The notes: generated from the letters alone by a model not told the origin. A stretch of DNA of 35,541 bases from Solidesulfovibrio aerotolerans (GCF_009856865.1 NZ_WVUD01000039.1:1-35541); one strand, 5' to 3'; positions 7,019-14,612 are shown, counted from the first letter of the stretch. Translations and numbers: made by a program.

Positions 7019-7252
7019 ATGACCGAGCCGGACCGCCTGAGCTTTGATCTGCGCGACAAATGCTGAGGCCTGGGCATGGAGATAGGTTGGTATCTCCGTC
7101 TGTCCCGGGCGCGCGAGCTGGAATTTCTGGTCGGCCCCAAAACCCGGCCGGTGCTGGAGGATCAGCAGGCCACGGTGTCGGGCTGGCGGCTTGTGGTCAC
7201 GCAGGAGACGGATTTCCTGCGCGCCGTTTTCACCCGGGAGTCTGCCCGGTAG
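7019..7252 (+). CDS. Candidate TusA/SirA-like selenoprotein (in-frame UGA, Sec16)
   Basis: The frame from the ATG at 7019 to the TAG at 7250-7252 contains 77 codons, of which codon 16 (7064-7066) is TGA. AGGAG at 7005-7009 is nine bases upstream. GC-rich third positions run through both sides of the TGA, so one gene continues across it. The translation (Sec as U) begins MTEPDRLSFDLRDKCUGLG. It then shows helix, strand (ELEFLV), helix, strand (WRLVVTQETD) and strand (LRAVFTR), which is the TusA/SirA topology and length. The family pattern is D-x-R/L-G-x-x-C-P. Asp10 plus six positions lands exactly on residue 16, so Sec replaces the catalytic sulfur-carrying Cys, with Cys15 beside it and Gly17 where Pro is usual. 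A SECIS-like stem-loop follows the UGA. The protein probably handles sulfur or selenium as a persulfide/perselenide carrier or redox protein; that role is inferred. Alternatives are a 15-aa leader peptide or a recent nonsense mutation, both less consistent with the downstream structure. Confidence 0.72.
7067..7111 (+). promoter_or_regulatory. Candidate bacterial SECIS element after UGA 7064-7066
   Basis: The apical stem GGAGATA (7078-7084) pairs perfectly with TATCTCC (7091-7097) around the six-base loop GGTTGG, which contains the GU expected for SelB recognition. Eighteen bases separate the UGA from the loop, close to the 17 in E. coli fdhF. A lower stem, GCCTGGG (7068-7074) with CCCGGGC (7104-7110, one G-U pair), closes the element around an internal loop. 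The codons within the stem-loop (ata, ggt, tat) depart from the GC-ending usage of the rest of the gene, as expected when RNA structure constrains sequence. Confidence 0.7.
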
Positions 7253-7274
7253 CGTAAGGCCTGTCCCGCAACCG

Positions 7275-7308
7275 GCGCGCCCCCACTGCACTGGCGCGCG
7301 CTTTCTTT
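7275..7308 (+). terminator. Probable rho-independent terminator
   Basis: The stem GCGCGCC (7275-7281) / GGCGCGC (7293-7299) has an 11-base loop and is followed by GCTTTCTTT. It lies 23 bases after the TAG of the UGA-containing gene. This suggests that the UPF0016-selenoprotein transcript ends here and that the gene is a real transcribed unit. Confidence 0.5.
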
Positions 7309-7396
7309 GCCGCCCGCCCGCCTTTGCCCCCCGGCCCGCAGCGTGCTATGGCGGGTCCATCACATCCGGCGGCAGCCGCGCCGCGCAGGAGGTTCC

Positions 7397-7669
7397 ATGG
7401 TTCCAGAATGGGTCAGACACGACGACAGCACCCACTACATCAATCTCGGCAAAGCGCTGCTCGTGACGGTTATCCACGAGAAAATGGGCGCTCCGGGCTG
7501 GAAAATCACCGTGGGCAAACGCTCGCTCAAGGACAAAATCCCCAACATCGAGGACGCCAAACGCGTGGCTTTGGCCTTTGCCCAGCGCGTGCTCAAGGAC
7601 ATCGTCGTCGATCTTGACGTCCTCGCCCCGCCACCCCCGCCGCCTGCCGCCCCCAAGGAGCCGTCATGA
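7397..7669 (+). CDS. Small conserved-looking hypothetical protein
   Basis: 90 aa; I do not recognise the family. The ATG at 7397 is preceded by AGGAGG five bases upstream, so the longer in-frame start at 7307 is rejected. The product is cytoplasmic and mixed alpha/beta in character (INLGKALLVTVIHEKMG, then a basic KITVGKRSLKDKIPN), and it ends in a proline run of about 8 of 12 residues. The stop overlaps the start of the HD-domain gene by four bases (ATGA), indicating translational coupling. Confidence 0.65.
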   Translation: MVPEWVRHDDSTHYINLGKALLVTVIHEKMGAPGWKITVGKRSLKDKIPNIEDAKRVALAFAQRVLKDIVVDLDVLAPPPPPPAAPKEPS

Positions 7670-8223
7670 TCGACCGCGACGCCGCCCTGGCGCTCATCAA
7701 AGCCCAGAATCCCAACCCGGGCCTTATCGCCCACGGCCGTCAGACCGAGGCCGTCATGCGTGCCCTGGCCGAGCGGTTGGGCCATGATCCCGAGTTGTGG
7801 GGCCTCACCGGCCTGTTGCATGATCTGGACTACCCGGCTACGGCTGCGCAGCCCGAGCGGCATGGACTGGCCCTGCGCGAATTGTTGCCGCCGGACGCCC
7901 TGCCGGCCGAGGCCTTGCAGGCCATCGCCGCCCACAATGACGAACACACCGGCCACGCCCCGGCCACGCCCTTTGATTTCGCCCTGCGCGCCGCCGAATC
8001 CGTCACCGGCATCATCAGCGCCGCCGCCCTGGTGCGGCCGGACAAGATGCAGGGGATGGCCGCCAAGAGCCTCAAGAAAAAAATGAAGGACAAGGCCTTT
8101 GCCGCCAACGTGCGCCGGGCCAACATCCTTGAGTGCGACAAGGCCGGGCTGCCCCTGGACGAATTTTTGACCCTGGCCATTGCCGCCATCACCGGCGTGG
8201 CCGCCGAAACCGGCTTGGCCTAG
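7666..8223 (+). CDS. HD-domain hydrolase
   Basis: 185 aa with an HD-superfamily phosphohydrolase pattern: His23 in LIAHGRQTEAVM, the His52-Asp53 doublet in GLLHDLDYP, and further His residues in IAAHNDEHTGH. These residues normally coordinate a metal pair for hydrolysis of nucleotide or cyclic-nucleotide phosphates; the substrate is unknown. A basic KSLKKKMKDKAF segment lies in the C-terminal third. Many bacteria carry this short stand-alone form. The gene overlaps the preceding one by ATGA and is followed 14 bases later by a transporter gene, forming a probable three-gene operon. Confidence 0.8.
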   Translation: MIDRDAALALIKAQNPNPGLIAHGRQTEAVMRALAERLGHDPELWGLTGLLHDLDYPATAAQPERHGLALRELLPPDALPAEALQAIAAHNDEHTGHAPATPFDFALRAAESVTGIISAAALVRPDKMQGMAAKSLKKKMKDKAFAANVRRANILECDKAGLPLDEFLTLAIAAITGVAAETGLA

Positions 8224-8237
8224 CCACGCCCTTCCCC

Positions 8238-9170
8238 ATGGCCCGGACCATTTTGCTCGGCGCGTTGGCAGCGCTTTTTTTCAGCTCGACCTTTATTCTC
8301 AACCGGGCCATGAGCCTGGAAGGCGGCCATTGGGTCTGGTCGGCCTGCCTGCGCTACGCCTTCATGCTGCCCATTTTGCTGCTGTGGACCGTAGCCACTG
8401 GCGGTCCCAAGGCCGTGGTCGAGGCGCTGCGCCTTTTTGGGCGCAATCCGCTCTTTTGGACCCTGGCCGGCTCAGTGGGGTTCGGCGTTTTTTACGCCGG
8501 GGTCACCCTGGCCGCCGCCTATACCCCGGGCTGGGTCACCGCCACCACCTGGCAGGCCACCATCCTGGCCAGCCCGCTGGTGTTGGCCTTCCTTGGCCGC
8601 CGCGTTCCCACCAACGGCCTCATCTTTACCGCCGCCATCTTCGCCGGCATCGTCCTGGTCAACTACGAACAGGCCCAGCACGCCGCTGCGGTCGGCAGCC
8701 TCTGGGGTGTTGCGGCCGTCCTGGTGGCCGCCGTGGCCTATCCGCTGGGCAACCAGATGGTCTGGGAAGCCCGGCATGGCGGCAAGGGCCGCATCCCGCG
8801 CCTCGAGGCCTCCAGCCTCGACGCCGGCCGGACCCCGACCCTGCTCCTGACCATCGGCTCCATCCCCTTCTGGCTCATTCTCCTGGCCGCCACCCAGCCG
8901 CCGCCGCCCAGCGCCGGGCAGGTGACCCAGACCGCCCTGGTGGCGCTTTTCTCCGGCGTCATCGCCACGACGCTGTTCCTGCGCGCCCGCAGCCGGGCCA
9001 AAAACGCCTACGAACTGGCCGCCACCGACGCCACCCAGGCCCTGGAGGTCGTTTTCTGTCTCCTGGGCGAAACGCTGCTCCTGGCCGCGCCCTGGCCCGG
9101 CCTCCTGGGTCTGGCCGGCATCGCCCTGGCCGTGTGCGGTCTGGTGCTCTACGTCTGCCGACAGGTGTAA
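8238..9170 (+). CDS. DMT-superfamily transporter (multidrug-resistance-efflux type)
   Basis: 310 aa with about ten hydrophobic helices in two similar halves, typical of the drug/metabolite transporter superfamily. The opening ILLGALAALFFSSTFILNRAMSLEGGHWVWSACLRY and the late ATDATQALEVVFCLLGE resemble the large putative multidrug-resistance-efflux family of 300-residue proteins rather than small EmrE proteins. The substrate is unknown. The chosen ATG at 8238 is 14 bases after the HD gene stop. No Shine-Dalgarno is evident, so expression may depend on coupling with the upstream gene. Confidence 0.75.
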   Translation: MARTILLGALAALFFSSTFILNRAMSLEGGHWVWSACLRYAFMLPILLLWTVATGGPKAVVEALRLFGRNPLFWTLAGSVGFGVFYAGVTLAAAYTPGWVTATTWQATILASPLVLAFLGRRVPTNGLIFTAAIFAGIVLVNYEQAQHAAAVGSLWGVAAVLVAAVAYPLGNQMVWEARHGGKGRIPRLEASSLDAGRTPTLLLTIGSIPFWLILLAATQPPPPSAGQVTQTALVALFSGVIATTLFLRARSRAKNAYELAATDATQALEVVFCLLGETLLLAAPWPGLLGLAGIALAVCGLVLYVCRQV

Positions 9171-9655
9171 TCGTGGAGCACGGTCCGTCGCGGCAAGGCT
9201 CCAGGCGCTTTGCCACGGCGGGGAGCAACGCGTGGTCAGATCTCAGAACGCAAAAAGAAAGGCCCCGGCTGTACAAGCCGGGGCCAGTAATGTTGCGCTG
9301 TAAAAATGACTCATGGGTTATTGCGGCGGCCTCGACTCAGAGTGTAGAGCTTGTGTTTACCACACATGGAGTTTGCCAGGATTGTATTTATATCTGGCCT
9401 GCAAGTGCTCTACTGCGAGGGGTACTGTCCGACGTTTGATTCGCCCAATGGCATCGCCTCCGTTGAAGTTGCTAACAACCTTCATAAGGGACACGCCTAA
9501 GATATAGGTCCGGTCTGTAACGGTGTCTAGTGCTTTTTTCCGCAGTGGCTCCGGATAAATCGCAGTGATTGCAGCTAGCTTCAAAAAAGATCAATAATTA
9601 CAACGGAAAATTTGTTGCATTTTCTGCCAACGCACTGCTTTTACCGAACGCCGCA
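9171..9655. other. Gene-poor gap with lower GC from about 9290
   Basis: This 485-bp gap separates the + strand transporter from the - strand hydrolase. Apart from a terminator at 9251-9285 I see no supported gene. The stretch 9290-9655 is clearly more AT-rich than the flanks. The best ORF is on the - strand at 9357-9584 (75 codons, TTG start, no ribosome-binding site) and encodes a basic peptide I cannot assign. It may be a remnant of lost DNA. Confidence 0.5.
9251..9285 (-). terminator. Strong rho-independent terminator (- strand)
   Basis: The 10-bp stem GGCCCCGGCT (9261-9270) / AGCCGGGGCC (9276-9285) has a 5-base loop. In the - direction it is followed by TTTCTTTTTG. It should stop transcripts from the 9656-14147 operon or from any small gene in the gap. 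There is no T-run on the + side. Confidence 0.75.
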
Positions 9656-10861
9656 CTAGCGGGCGTTAATACTGTCGAACCAGTCCTTCTGATCCAGAAC
9701 GCCAAACAAAAACGTGCCGCGATGGTCGGCCTTATCCCCGGCGTAGACGGCCTCGGCCGGGGCTCCGGCAACCGTTTGGGTATACTCCACCGGCAGCGTG
9801 GCCACATACGGGGGCATGACTTCGTCGATCTTGCCGTAATAATAGCGGCTGGGCGTGGCCGAGCGCCAGCGGTAGGCCGCATTGTCCTGGAGCACCCGAT
9901 AGAAGCGGCTGTCCCCCATGGAGCTTTGGGCGGCAAATTCCGGTCGCAGCAGTTCCTTGACGGTCCCGGGCAGCGTTTTGGAGGCTTGCGTCCAGTCGAT
10001 CGTATTCGTGTAGAGATCGTTGGCTGTGGGCCAGTAGGCCTCTTGGATGGCCGCCTGGCTTAAGCCCGGCAGATCGTAGTAGTGCGCATAGGAAAAGAGA
10101 AACAGCAGCGGCGTGCCCGGCAGCCAGGAGGCGTCCAGGGAGGTGGGGTTATTGAGCCAGCGGGTCAGCAGCAAATAGAGGTCGCACGGGGTGCTGGCCG
10201 TGGCTGCGGCCGCAACCGGGATGGCCAGCTCTTCGAGCTTGTGGCGAAACTGCATGGTGGCCCAGGCACCCTGGGACCAGCCGCTGAGAAAGAGATTTTG
10301 CTGGGTCAGCCCAAGCGCGGTGCTGACCTCGCGGGAGGCGTAGAGCATGTCCAGGCAGGCTTGCGCCGTGACGTCCTTGACCATGTAGCTGTCCGGCTCC
10401 GGGGAGTCGCCTTTGCCGACATAGTCCGCGCCGATGACGAGATAGCCCTGCCCGGCGAACCGGGCGATCATGAGCCGCGTTTCCATGGACTCTTCAGGAT
10501 GCGAGGGCACGGCCGTTTTCGTAAACACGGTGCCGTGCTGGTAGGAAACGACCGGCAGGTTTTTGTGCGCCACCTGCGGCACGGCGATAAGCCCCGAAGC
10601 CGTGGTCGGCGTGTTCCCCCGTTCCGGGATCACGGTCTGATACCGCACCTTGTACAGGCTGACGGCGTTTTTCGCCGGCGGGTAGCTGATGGCAAAGGGA
10701 CTGAACTCCGCCAGTTCCTTGGTCAGGATCGTATTGAGCCGCTCGACGCTGTAATCGCCGATGTGCTCGTAGCGGGTTGTGGGTTGCACCGGGGCAAGGG
10801 GCGCGGCCTGGGCGGTAAGCGGCAGGACGCTGAGGAACAGGGCCAGGGCAAGACGTCTCAT
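9656..10861 (-). CDS. Exported alpha/beta hydrolase (secretory-lipase-like)
   Basis: 401 aa from the ATG at 10861, which has GAGGA upstream; the longer frame to 10888 is rejected. The N-terminus RRLALALFLSVLPLTAQA is a Sec signal peptide, probably cleaved after AQA near residue 19. The nucleophile elbow is GWSQG with Ser196. YQHGT near 107-111 is the usual oxyanion-hole region. Candidate acid and base are the Asp in KIDEVMPP and the His in KADHRGTF. The layout resembles secreted lipases and esterases of 350-450 residues. It is the last gene of a four-gene - strand run, 73 bases after the EipA-like gene, suggesting a periplasmic role. The substrate is unknown. Confidence 0.78.
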   Translation of the reverse strand: MRRLALALFLSVLPLTAQAAPLAPVQPTTRYEHIGDYSVERLNTILTKELAEFSPFAISYPPAKNAVSLYKVRYQTVIPERGNTPTTASGLIAVPQVAHKNLPVVSYQHGTVFTKTAVPSHPEESMETRLMIARFAGQGYLVIGADYVGKGDSPEPDSYMVKDVTAQACLDMLYASREVSTALGLTQQNLFLSGWSQGAWATMQFRHKLEELAIPVAAAATASTPCDLYLLLTRWLNNPTSLDASWLPGTPLLFLFSYAHYYDLPGLSQAAIQEAYWPTANDLYTNTIDWTQASKTLPGTVKELLRPEFAAQSSMGDSRFYRVLQDNAAYRWRSATPSRYYYGKIDEVMPPYVATLPVEYTQTVAGAPAEAVYAGDKADHRGTFLFGVLDQKDWFDSINAR

Positions 10862-10934
10862 GGGTGGTCCTCGGTCTTTGCAGTGCATGGTTTGGGCCTG
10901 TTGCCAAGCCCCAACGCCGTTTAAGCGAGCGCGT

Positions 10935-11915
10935 CTAGAACGGATTCACTTCCTGATCGCGGGTATAGACCTGGTAGCCGAGGGCGGCCCCCAGGCGCAG
11001 GCCCACGCCCACACGGATGGGGGCCAGGGTGATATCGCCCGAGCGTTGGTAGTTCATGCCGAACCCGCCCAGGATATAGGCGCTGCCGTCCACGCCGGGG
11101 AAGCGCTGAAAGATCTGCTCGGGCTTGGTCATGCCATAGACCAGGGTGAACACCTTGCCGGCGTTGACGCCGAGATCAAAGCCCAGGGACGGGCTTTGCC
11201 AGTAGATGGGCAGGGGCGGATAGCCCTTTAAGTGCAGCGAGCCCGTGCCGTAGCGAAAGCCCACCAGCAGCGCCCCGCCGCCTTCGTTGCCCTTGATAAA
11301 GCCCGTGGGCTGGCCGAGGTCGCGAAAGGCCCGGGCCACCAGTTCGGCCAGACCACGCGAACCGCCCTCGAAATAGCCCATGACTTCGCGGTTGACCTCG
11401 TCGCGGTTGTAGGGACCGGGCTTGGCCGGCATCGGGGGGGTTGGGGGCGGCGGCGTGCCGATGGGCTGGCCGTTGATCATGGTGCCACCGCCAGGAGCCG
11501 GTGGCGGCGGCTGATACCCGGCCGGGGGCGGTGGCGTTCCGTAAGCCGGCGGCGGTTGCGAGCCGGCCGGTGGTGGCGTTCCGTAAGCCGGGGGCGGTGG
11601 TTGATTTCCGCCCGGGGGTGGCGAGGGCTGATAGCCGGCCGGCGGTGGGGCTTGGTTCCCGGCCGGCGGCGGTTGCGAGCCGGCCGGCGGCGGTGCTGCG
11701 TATTGGGAACCGGCCGGCGGTGCCGACTGGGGGGCCTGGGGTGCAGGCTCGACGCCCAGGCCGGTGGGGGCCGGCGGCGTTTGCTGCGGTGCCGGGGCGG
11801 CCTTGGCCGGGGTATCGGCCAGCGAGCGTTCCTTCAGGACCTGGGCCGGGCAAGGAGTGCCGGCGGCAAGGACGTACCAGCCGGCCAGGACGGTTATGGC
11901 GACGAGACGTTTCAT
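10935..11915 (-). CDS. Exported EipA/DUF1134-like protein with Pro-rich linker
   Basis: 326 aa. Residues 1-24 form a signal peptide (KRLVAITVLAGWYVLAAG, then TPCPAQ). Residues about 40-165 are a Pro/Gly/Gln-rich linker with repeated PPPAGYQP, PPPAGSQ and PAYGTPP units, presumably extended and spanning the envelope. Residues about 168-326 resemble DUF1134/EipA, a beta-barrel-like periplasmic domain linked to envelope integrity in Brucella: GFIKGNEGGGALLVGFRYG, WQSPSLGFDLG and GGFGMNYQRSGDITLAPIRVGVG. The start overlaps the stop of the upstream SGNH gene by four bases (ATGA), so the two are translationally coupled. The domain is best known from alphaproteobacteria; the long linker here is unusual. 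Confidence 0.75.
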   Translation of the reverse strand: MKRLVAITVLAGWYVLAAGTPCPAQVLKERSLADTPAKAAPAPQQTPPAPTGLGVEPAPQAPQSAPPAGSQYAAPPPAGSQPPPAGNQAPPPAGYQPSPPPGGNQPPPPAYGTPPPAGSQPPPAYGTPPPPAGYQPPPPAPGGGTMINGQPIGTPPPPTPPMPAKPGPYNRDEVNREVMGYFEGGSRGLAELVARAFRDLGQPTGFIKGNEGGGALLVGFRYGTGSLHLKGYPPLPIYWQSPSLGFDLGVNAGKVFTLVYGMTKPEQIFQRFPGVDGSAYILGGFGMNYQRSGDITLAPIRVGVGLRLGAALGYQVYTRDQEVNPF

Positions 11916-12997
11916 GGCTGACCTCCGGGGGCGGGCGGGATGTTGCAGGGGAGCCGGTCGCGGATGTGGGGCAACATGGCGGCCACGATGCCTTCGCGCC
12001 CGGCGTCGGTGTTGTGGACGCCGTCAGCGGTGTAGGCCGGTGCCGTGCGGGTCGACAGAGCGTTGCGCAGATTGATAAAATAGGGTTTGCCGGCCAAGGC
12101 CTTTTCCAGAGCGGCGTAGACGGTCATGAAGTTGCCGCGCACATGGGGAAACGTTTTGCGGCCGAGGATGGTTTCGTGCTCGCTGCCAGCCACAGTCGTA
12201 TCAGCGACAGGATCGGTTTCAACCCAGTAAAGCGGTTGCAGGAAAAGCAGGAATTTTGCTCCGTAGCTGGCGCTGAGGCGCTCGGCGAAATCGTAGCGGG
12301 CCACGGCCTGCTGGATAAAGGCCGCCAGTTCCGGGGAGTTGGCGTCCAGCGGGGAGGCGGTGTAGAGGAATTTTTGCAACAACTCCCTGGTAAATGAAGA
12401 GAAATAAGCGGCATTGAGCGGTTTTAAGAGACCGACACCGGATTTATAATAGCTTTCTATAACGCCCTGGGCGCGCTCCTTGCCCTCGTGGGCGTAAGGA
12501 TCTTTTTGCACGGCAAAGTAGTTGGCGTCGTTGGCTCCGTCGTAAAATACCACGAGATTGGGCTTGATGATAAATTCCAGGAACTGCTTTTGAAGATACT
12601 TGATCTCCAACAGGGAATTAAATGAATTAACGCCAAAGTTGAAGCAGTTAAATACGCACGGCTTGTCCCGCCCGTTGAGTTCCTTGGCCACCATACTCGG
12701 GATGGAGCGCTCATAAGGCGCGGAACTGGCCCGCATGGTGGAACCGCCAAAAAACCAAATCGTGCGCGAGAATTCCGGATAGTAGGGGATCACTTCGCAG
12801 TTGGCCGTGGGCCAGACGCCGTTTTCCATGAGAAACAGCGTGTACGGATCATACACGGCCTTGGGGCCTTCGCGCAGGTTCCCGTAGATGATCCAGTTGC
12901 TGGTGGTAATAACGGCAAACGACAGCACTTCCACCGCCAACACGGCGATGATACACCATTTGACCGTCTTTCCGGCCAAAAAGAAAAAACGCTTCAC
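11912..12997 (-). CDS. Membrane-anchored SGNH/GDSL-type hydrolase
   Basis: 361 aa. I choose the GTG at 12997, with GAGG eight bases upstream, over the TTG at 13024. One N-terminal hydrophobic helix (about 13-31) anchors the protein, with the bulk outside. SGNH blocks are visible: block I FFGGSTMR with Ser86, block II NFGVNSFNS, block III YDGANDANY, and block V DGVHNTDAGREG with the Asp-x-x-His pair. Such proteins are esterases or O-acyl-modifying enzymes, some acting on polysaccharide or peptidoglycan. Codon use is less GC-rich in the middle of this gene than in its neighbours. It sits between the AMIN-domain gene (31 bases upstream) and the EipA-like gene (ATGA overlap). Confidence 0.75.
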   Translation of the reverse strand: MKRFFFLAGKTVKWCIIAVLAVEVLSFAVITTSNWIIYGNLREGPKAVYDPYTLFLMENGVWPTANCEVIPYYPEFSRTIWFFGGSTMRASSAPYERSIPSMVAKELNGRDKPCVFNCFNFGVNSFNSLLEIKYLQKQFLEFIIKPNLVVFYDGANDANYFAVQKDPYAHEGKERAQGVIESYYKSGVGLLKPLNAAYFSSFTRELLQKFLYTASPLDANSPELAAFIQQAVARYDFAERLSASYGAKFLLFLQPLYWVETDPVADTTVAGSEHETILGRKTFPHVRGNFMTVYAALEKALAGKPYFINLRNALSTRTAPAYTADGVHNTDAGREGIVAAMLPHIRDRLPCNIPPAPGGQP

Positions 12998-13028
12998 AAT
13001 GGCAACCCTCGGAGCCTGGGGCAATGTC

Positions 13029-14147
13029 TCATTTGGGGATCTTCAGGGCCACGCCCTCGGGGACGCGTTCGACTGTCGGCGCACCGCGCAACTTGGCCGG
13101 GGCGTCCGGGGCCATGTCCAGGACCACTCTGAACTTGTCGGCATGCTTGCCCACCCGAATCTGGCGGATAAACGGATCGCCGGTGGCACTGGACAGCGGG
13201 CCGTTGTAGTTCCAGGAGCCGGCGATATCGAGGACCAGTCGCGGCGGATCGGTATAAAACATCCGCTCGAAGCTGGCCGGGGGCTTGTTGGTCTGGATAA
13301 CAAGCACGTATTCGCCGGGCCGTTCTTCGGCCACAACCCGGATGACGTTGCCGGAAGTGGCGGTGGCCTTGGTCGCAGGCTTGGCCTCGGGCTTGGCCTC
13401 GGGCTTGGCGGCGGCGGGGGCAAGGGGTTTGGCTGGTTCGGCCTTGGCCGTCGCGGCGGTTTTGGCCGCCTTGGCACCAGACTTGGGATCGGACTTGGTT
13501 TCCGGCTTGGCCGGGGGAGCGGGGGGGGTAGCGGCTGTCACGGCCTCGCCACCCGGAGCCGGGGCAGCCTGGGGTTCGGGCAGGGCAGCGGCATCCACGG
13601 CCAGCGGCCCGGCAGCGGGGGCGGGGGCTTTGGCGTCGGCCTTGCTGTCAGCTTTGCCGTCGGGCTTGGCCTCGGCCTTAGCATCGGGCTTGGCCTCAGT
13701 TTTGGCGTCGGGCTTTGGCTGGCCGGACTTGCCGGCAGCGCCTTTGCCGCCCTGGGGCGCATCATTGGCCAGTTCCTCAAACATCTTTTCCAGGCTTTCA
13801 TCGCCGGCCACCGTGGGCAGGGCTGTTTTGCCGGCCGGTGCTGCGGCCGGGGGCGGGGTGGCCACCGGGGACGCCGCGGCCGGGGCGGTGTCCGGCATCG
13901 GGGCCGGTATCGGGGCCGAAGCCGGCGTCGGTGTGGTCACGGCGGCCGGCGGTGCGGTCAGGGGCAGCGCCCCGGCCGGTGCGGGTGCTGTGTCAGCGCT
14001 TGGAGCCGGCGGAATCTCGGCCGTGGGGACACTGGAACCCCTGGAAAACAATTGCGGCTTTTTGAGCACGGCCAAGCCCAGCACCACCGTGACGGCCAGC
14101 CCGACGGCACCTGCTATGATCATCTTATCACCGCGAGTCAGTGGCAT
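13029..14147 (-). CDS. AMIN-domain envelope protein with long Ala/Pro/Lys-rich linker
   Basis: 372 aa from the ATG at 14147, preceded by GGGGGAAAGG. A short cytoplasmic start (MPLTRGDK) is followed by one transmembrane helix (MIIAGAVGLAVTVVLGLAVL, about 9-28). Residues about 30-260 are low-complexity Ala/Pro, then charged repeats of the KPDAKAEAKPDGKAD kind. The last 105 residues form an AMIN-like beta domain (VIRVVAEERPGEYVLVI, FYTDPPRLVLDIAGSW, IRQIRVGKHADKFRVVLDM). AMIN domains target proteins to peptidoglycan or secretin/pilus assemblies, so this is probably a periplasm-spanning anchor. It is the first gene of the - strand envelope operon. Confidence 0.78.
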   Translation of the reverse strand: MPLTRGDKMIIAGAVGLAVTVVLGLAVLKKPQLFSRGSSVPTAEIPPAPSADTAPAPAGALPLTAPPAAVTTPTPASAPIPAPMPDTAPAAASPVATPPPAAAPAGKTALPTVAGDESLEKMFEELANDAPQGGKGAAGKSGQPKPDAKTEAKPDAKAEAKPDGKADSKADAKAPAPAAGPLAVDAAALPEPQAAPAPGGEAVTAATPPAPPAKPETKSDPKSGAKAAKTAATAKAEPAKPLAPAAAKPEAKPEAKPATKATATSGNVIRVVAEERPGEYVLVIQTNKPPASFERMFYTDPPRLVLDIAGSWNYNGPLSSATGDPFIRQIRVGKHADKFRVVLDMAPDAPAKLRGAPTVERVPEGVALKIPK

Positions 14148-14300
14148 GCCTTTCCCCCTGTTGCGCCGCAGGCAAGCGCGGCGCACTATCGGGCCGGACG
14201 CTACCCGAGCTTGCCGATTCCCTCAAGGGGGAAGCAGCCGGGGAGGCCGCGTTGACAAGGGAGCGCTTTCCGTATTTCGTGGGCAAAACGGGGGGAACGA

Positions 14301-14537
14301 ATGCAGAGCAAGGTTCGTTCGGTGCGGGTGCCGCCGGAAATCGAGACCATCGACCTGTCCGGGCTGATCAAAGAATGCGCCCGGCATCTGCGCGATCTGG
14401 AGTCTGCCTCGCTGCTCAAATCCCAGGGCAATCCCGAGGCGGCCGAGGCCTTGCTGCGGGCGCGCCAGGCCGACCTGGGCCGCCGGGTGGGCCGGCTTGT
14501 CTGGGAAGCCGGCAAACGCGCCCAACAAAAACAATGA
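14301..14537 (+). CDS. Small hypothetical protein
   Basis: 78 aa; family not recognised. It is largely helical and charged (LIKECARHLRDLESASLLKSQGNPEAAEALLRARQADLGRRVG), without signal peptide or membrane segment. GGGG lies a few bases before the ATG and codon use is GC-rich at third positions, supporting real coding. It is divergent from the AMIN-domain gene; the 153-base gap holds both promoters, with a TTGACA at 14252-14257 as a possible -35 lacking a good -10. A secreted protein gene follows 75 bases downstream. Confidence 0.6.
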   Translation: MQSKVRSVRVPPEIETIDLSGLIKECARHLRDLESASLLKSQGNPEAAEALLRARQADLGRRVGRLVWEAGKRAQQKQ

Positions 14538-14612
14538 TCCCGTCCCGGCGGCCGCGTGCCGGTGCTGCGGGCAACCAATTCTGCCAAGCCAACCGTTTTC
14601 TGGAGAATATGC

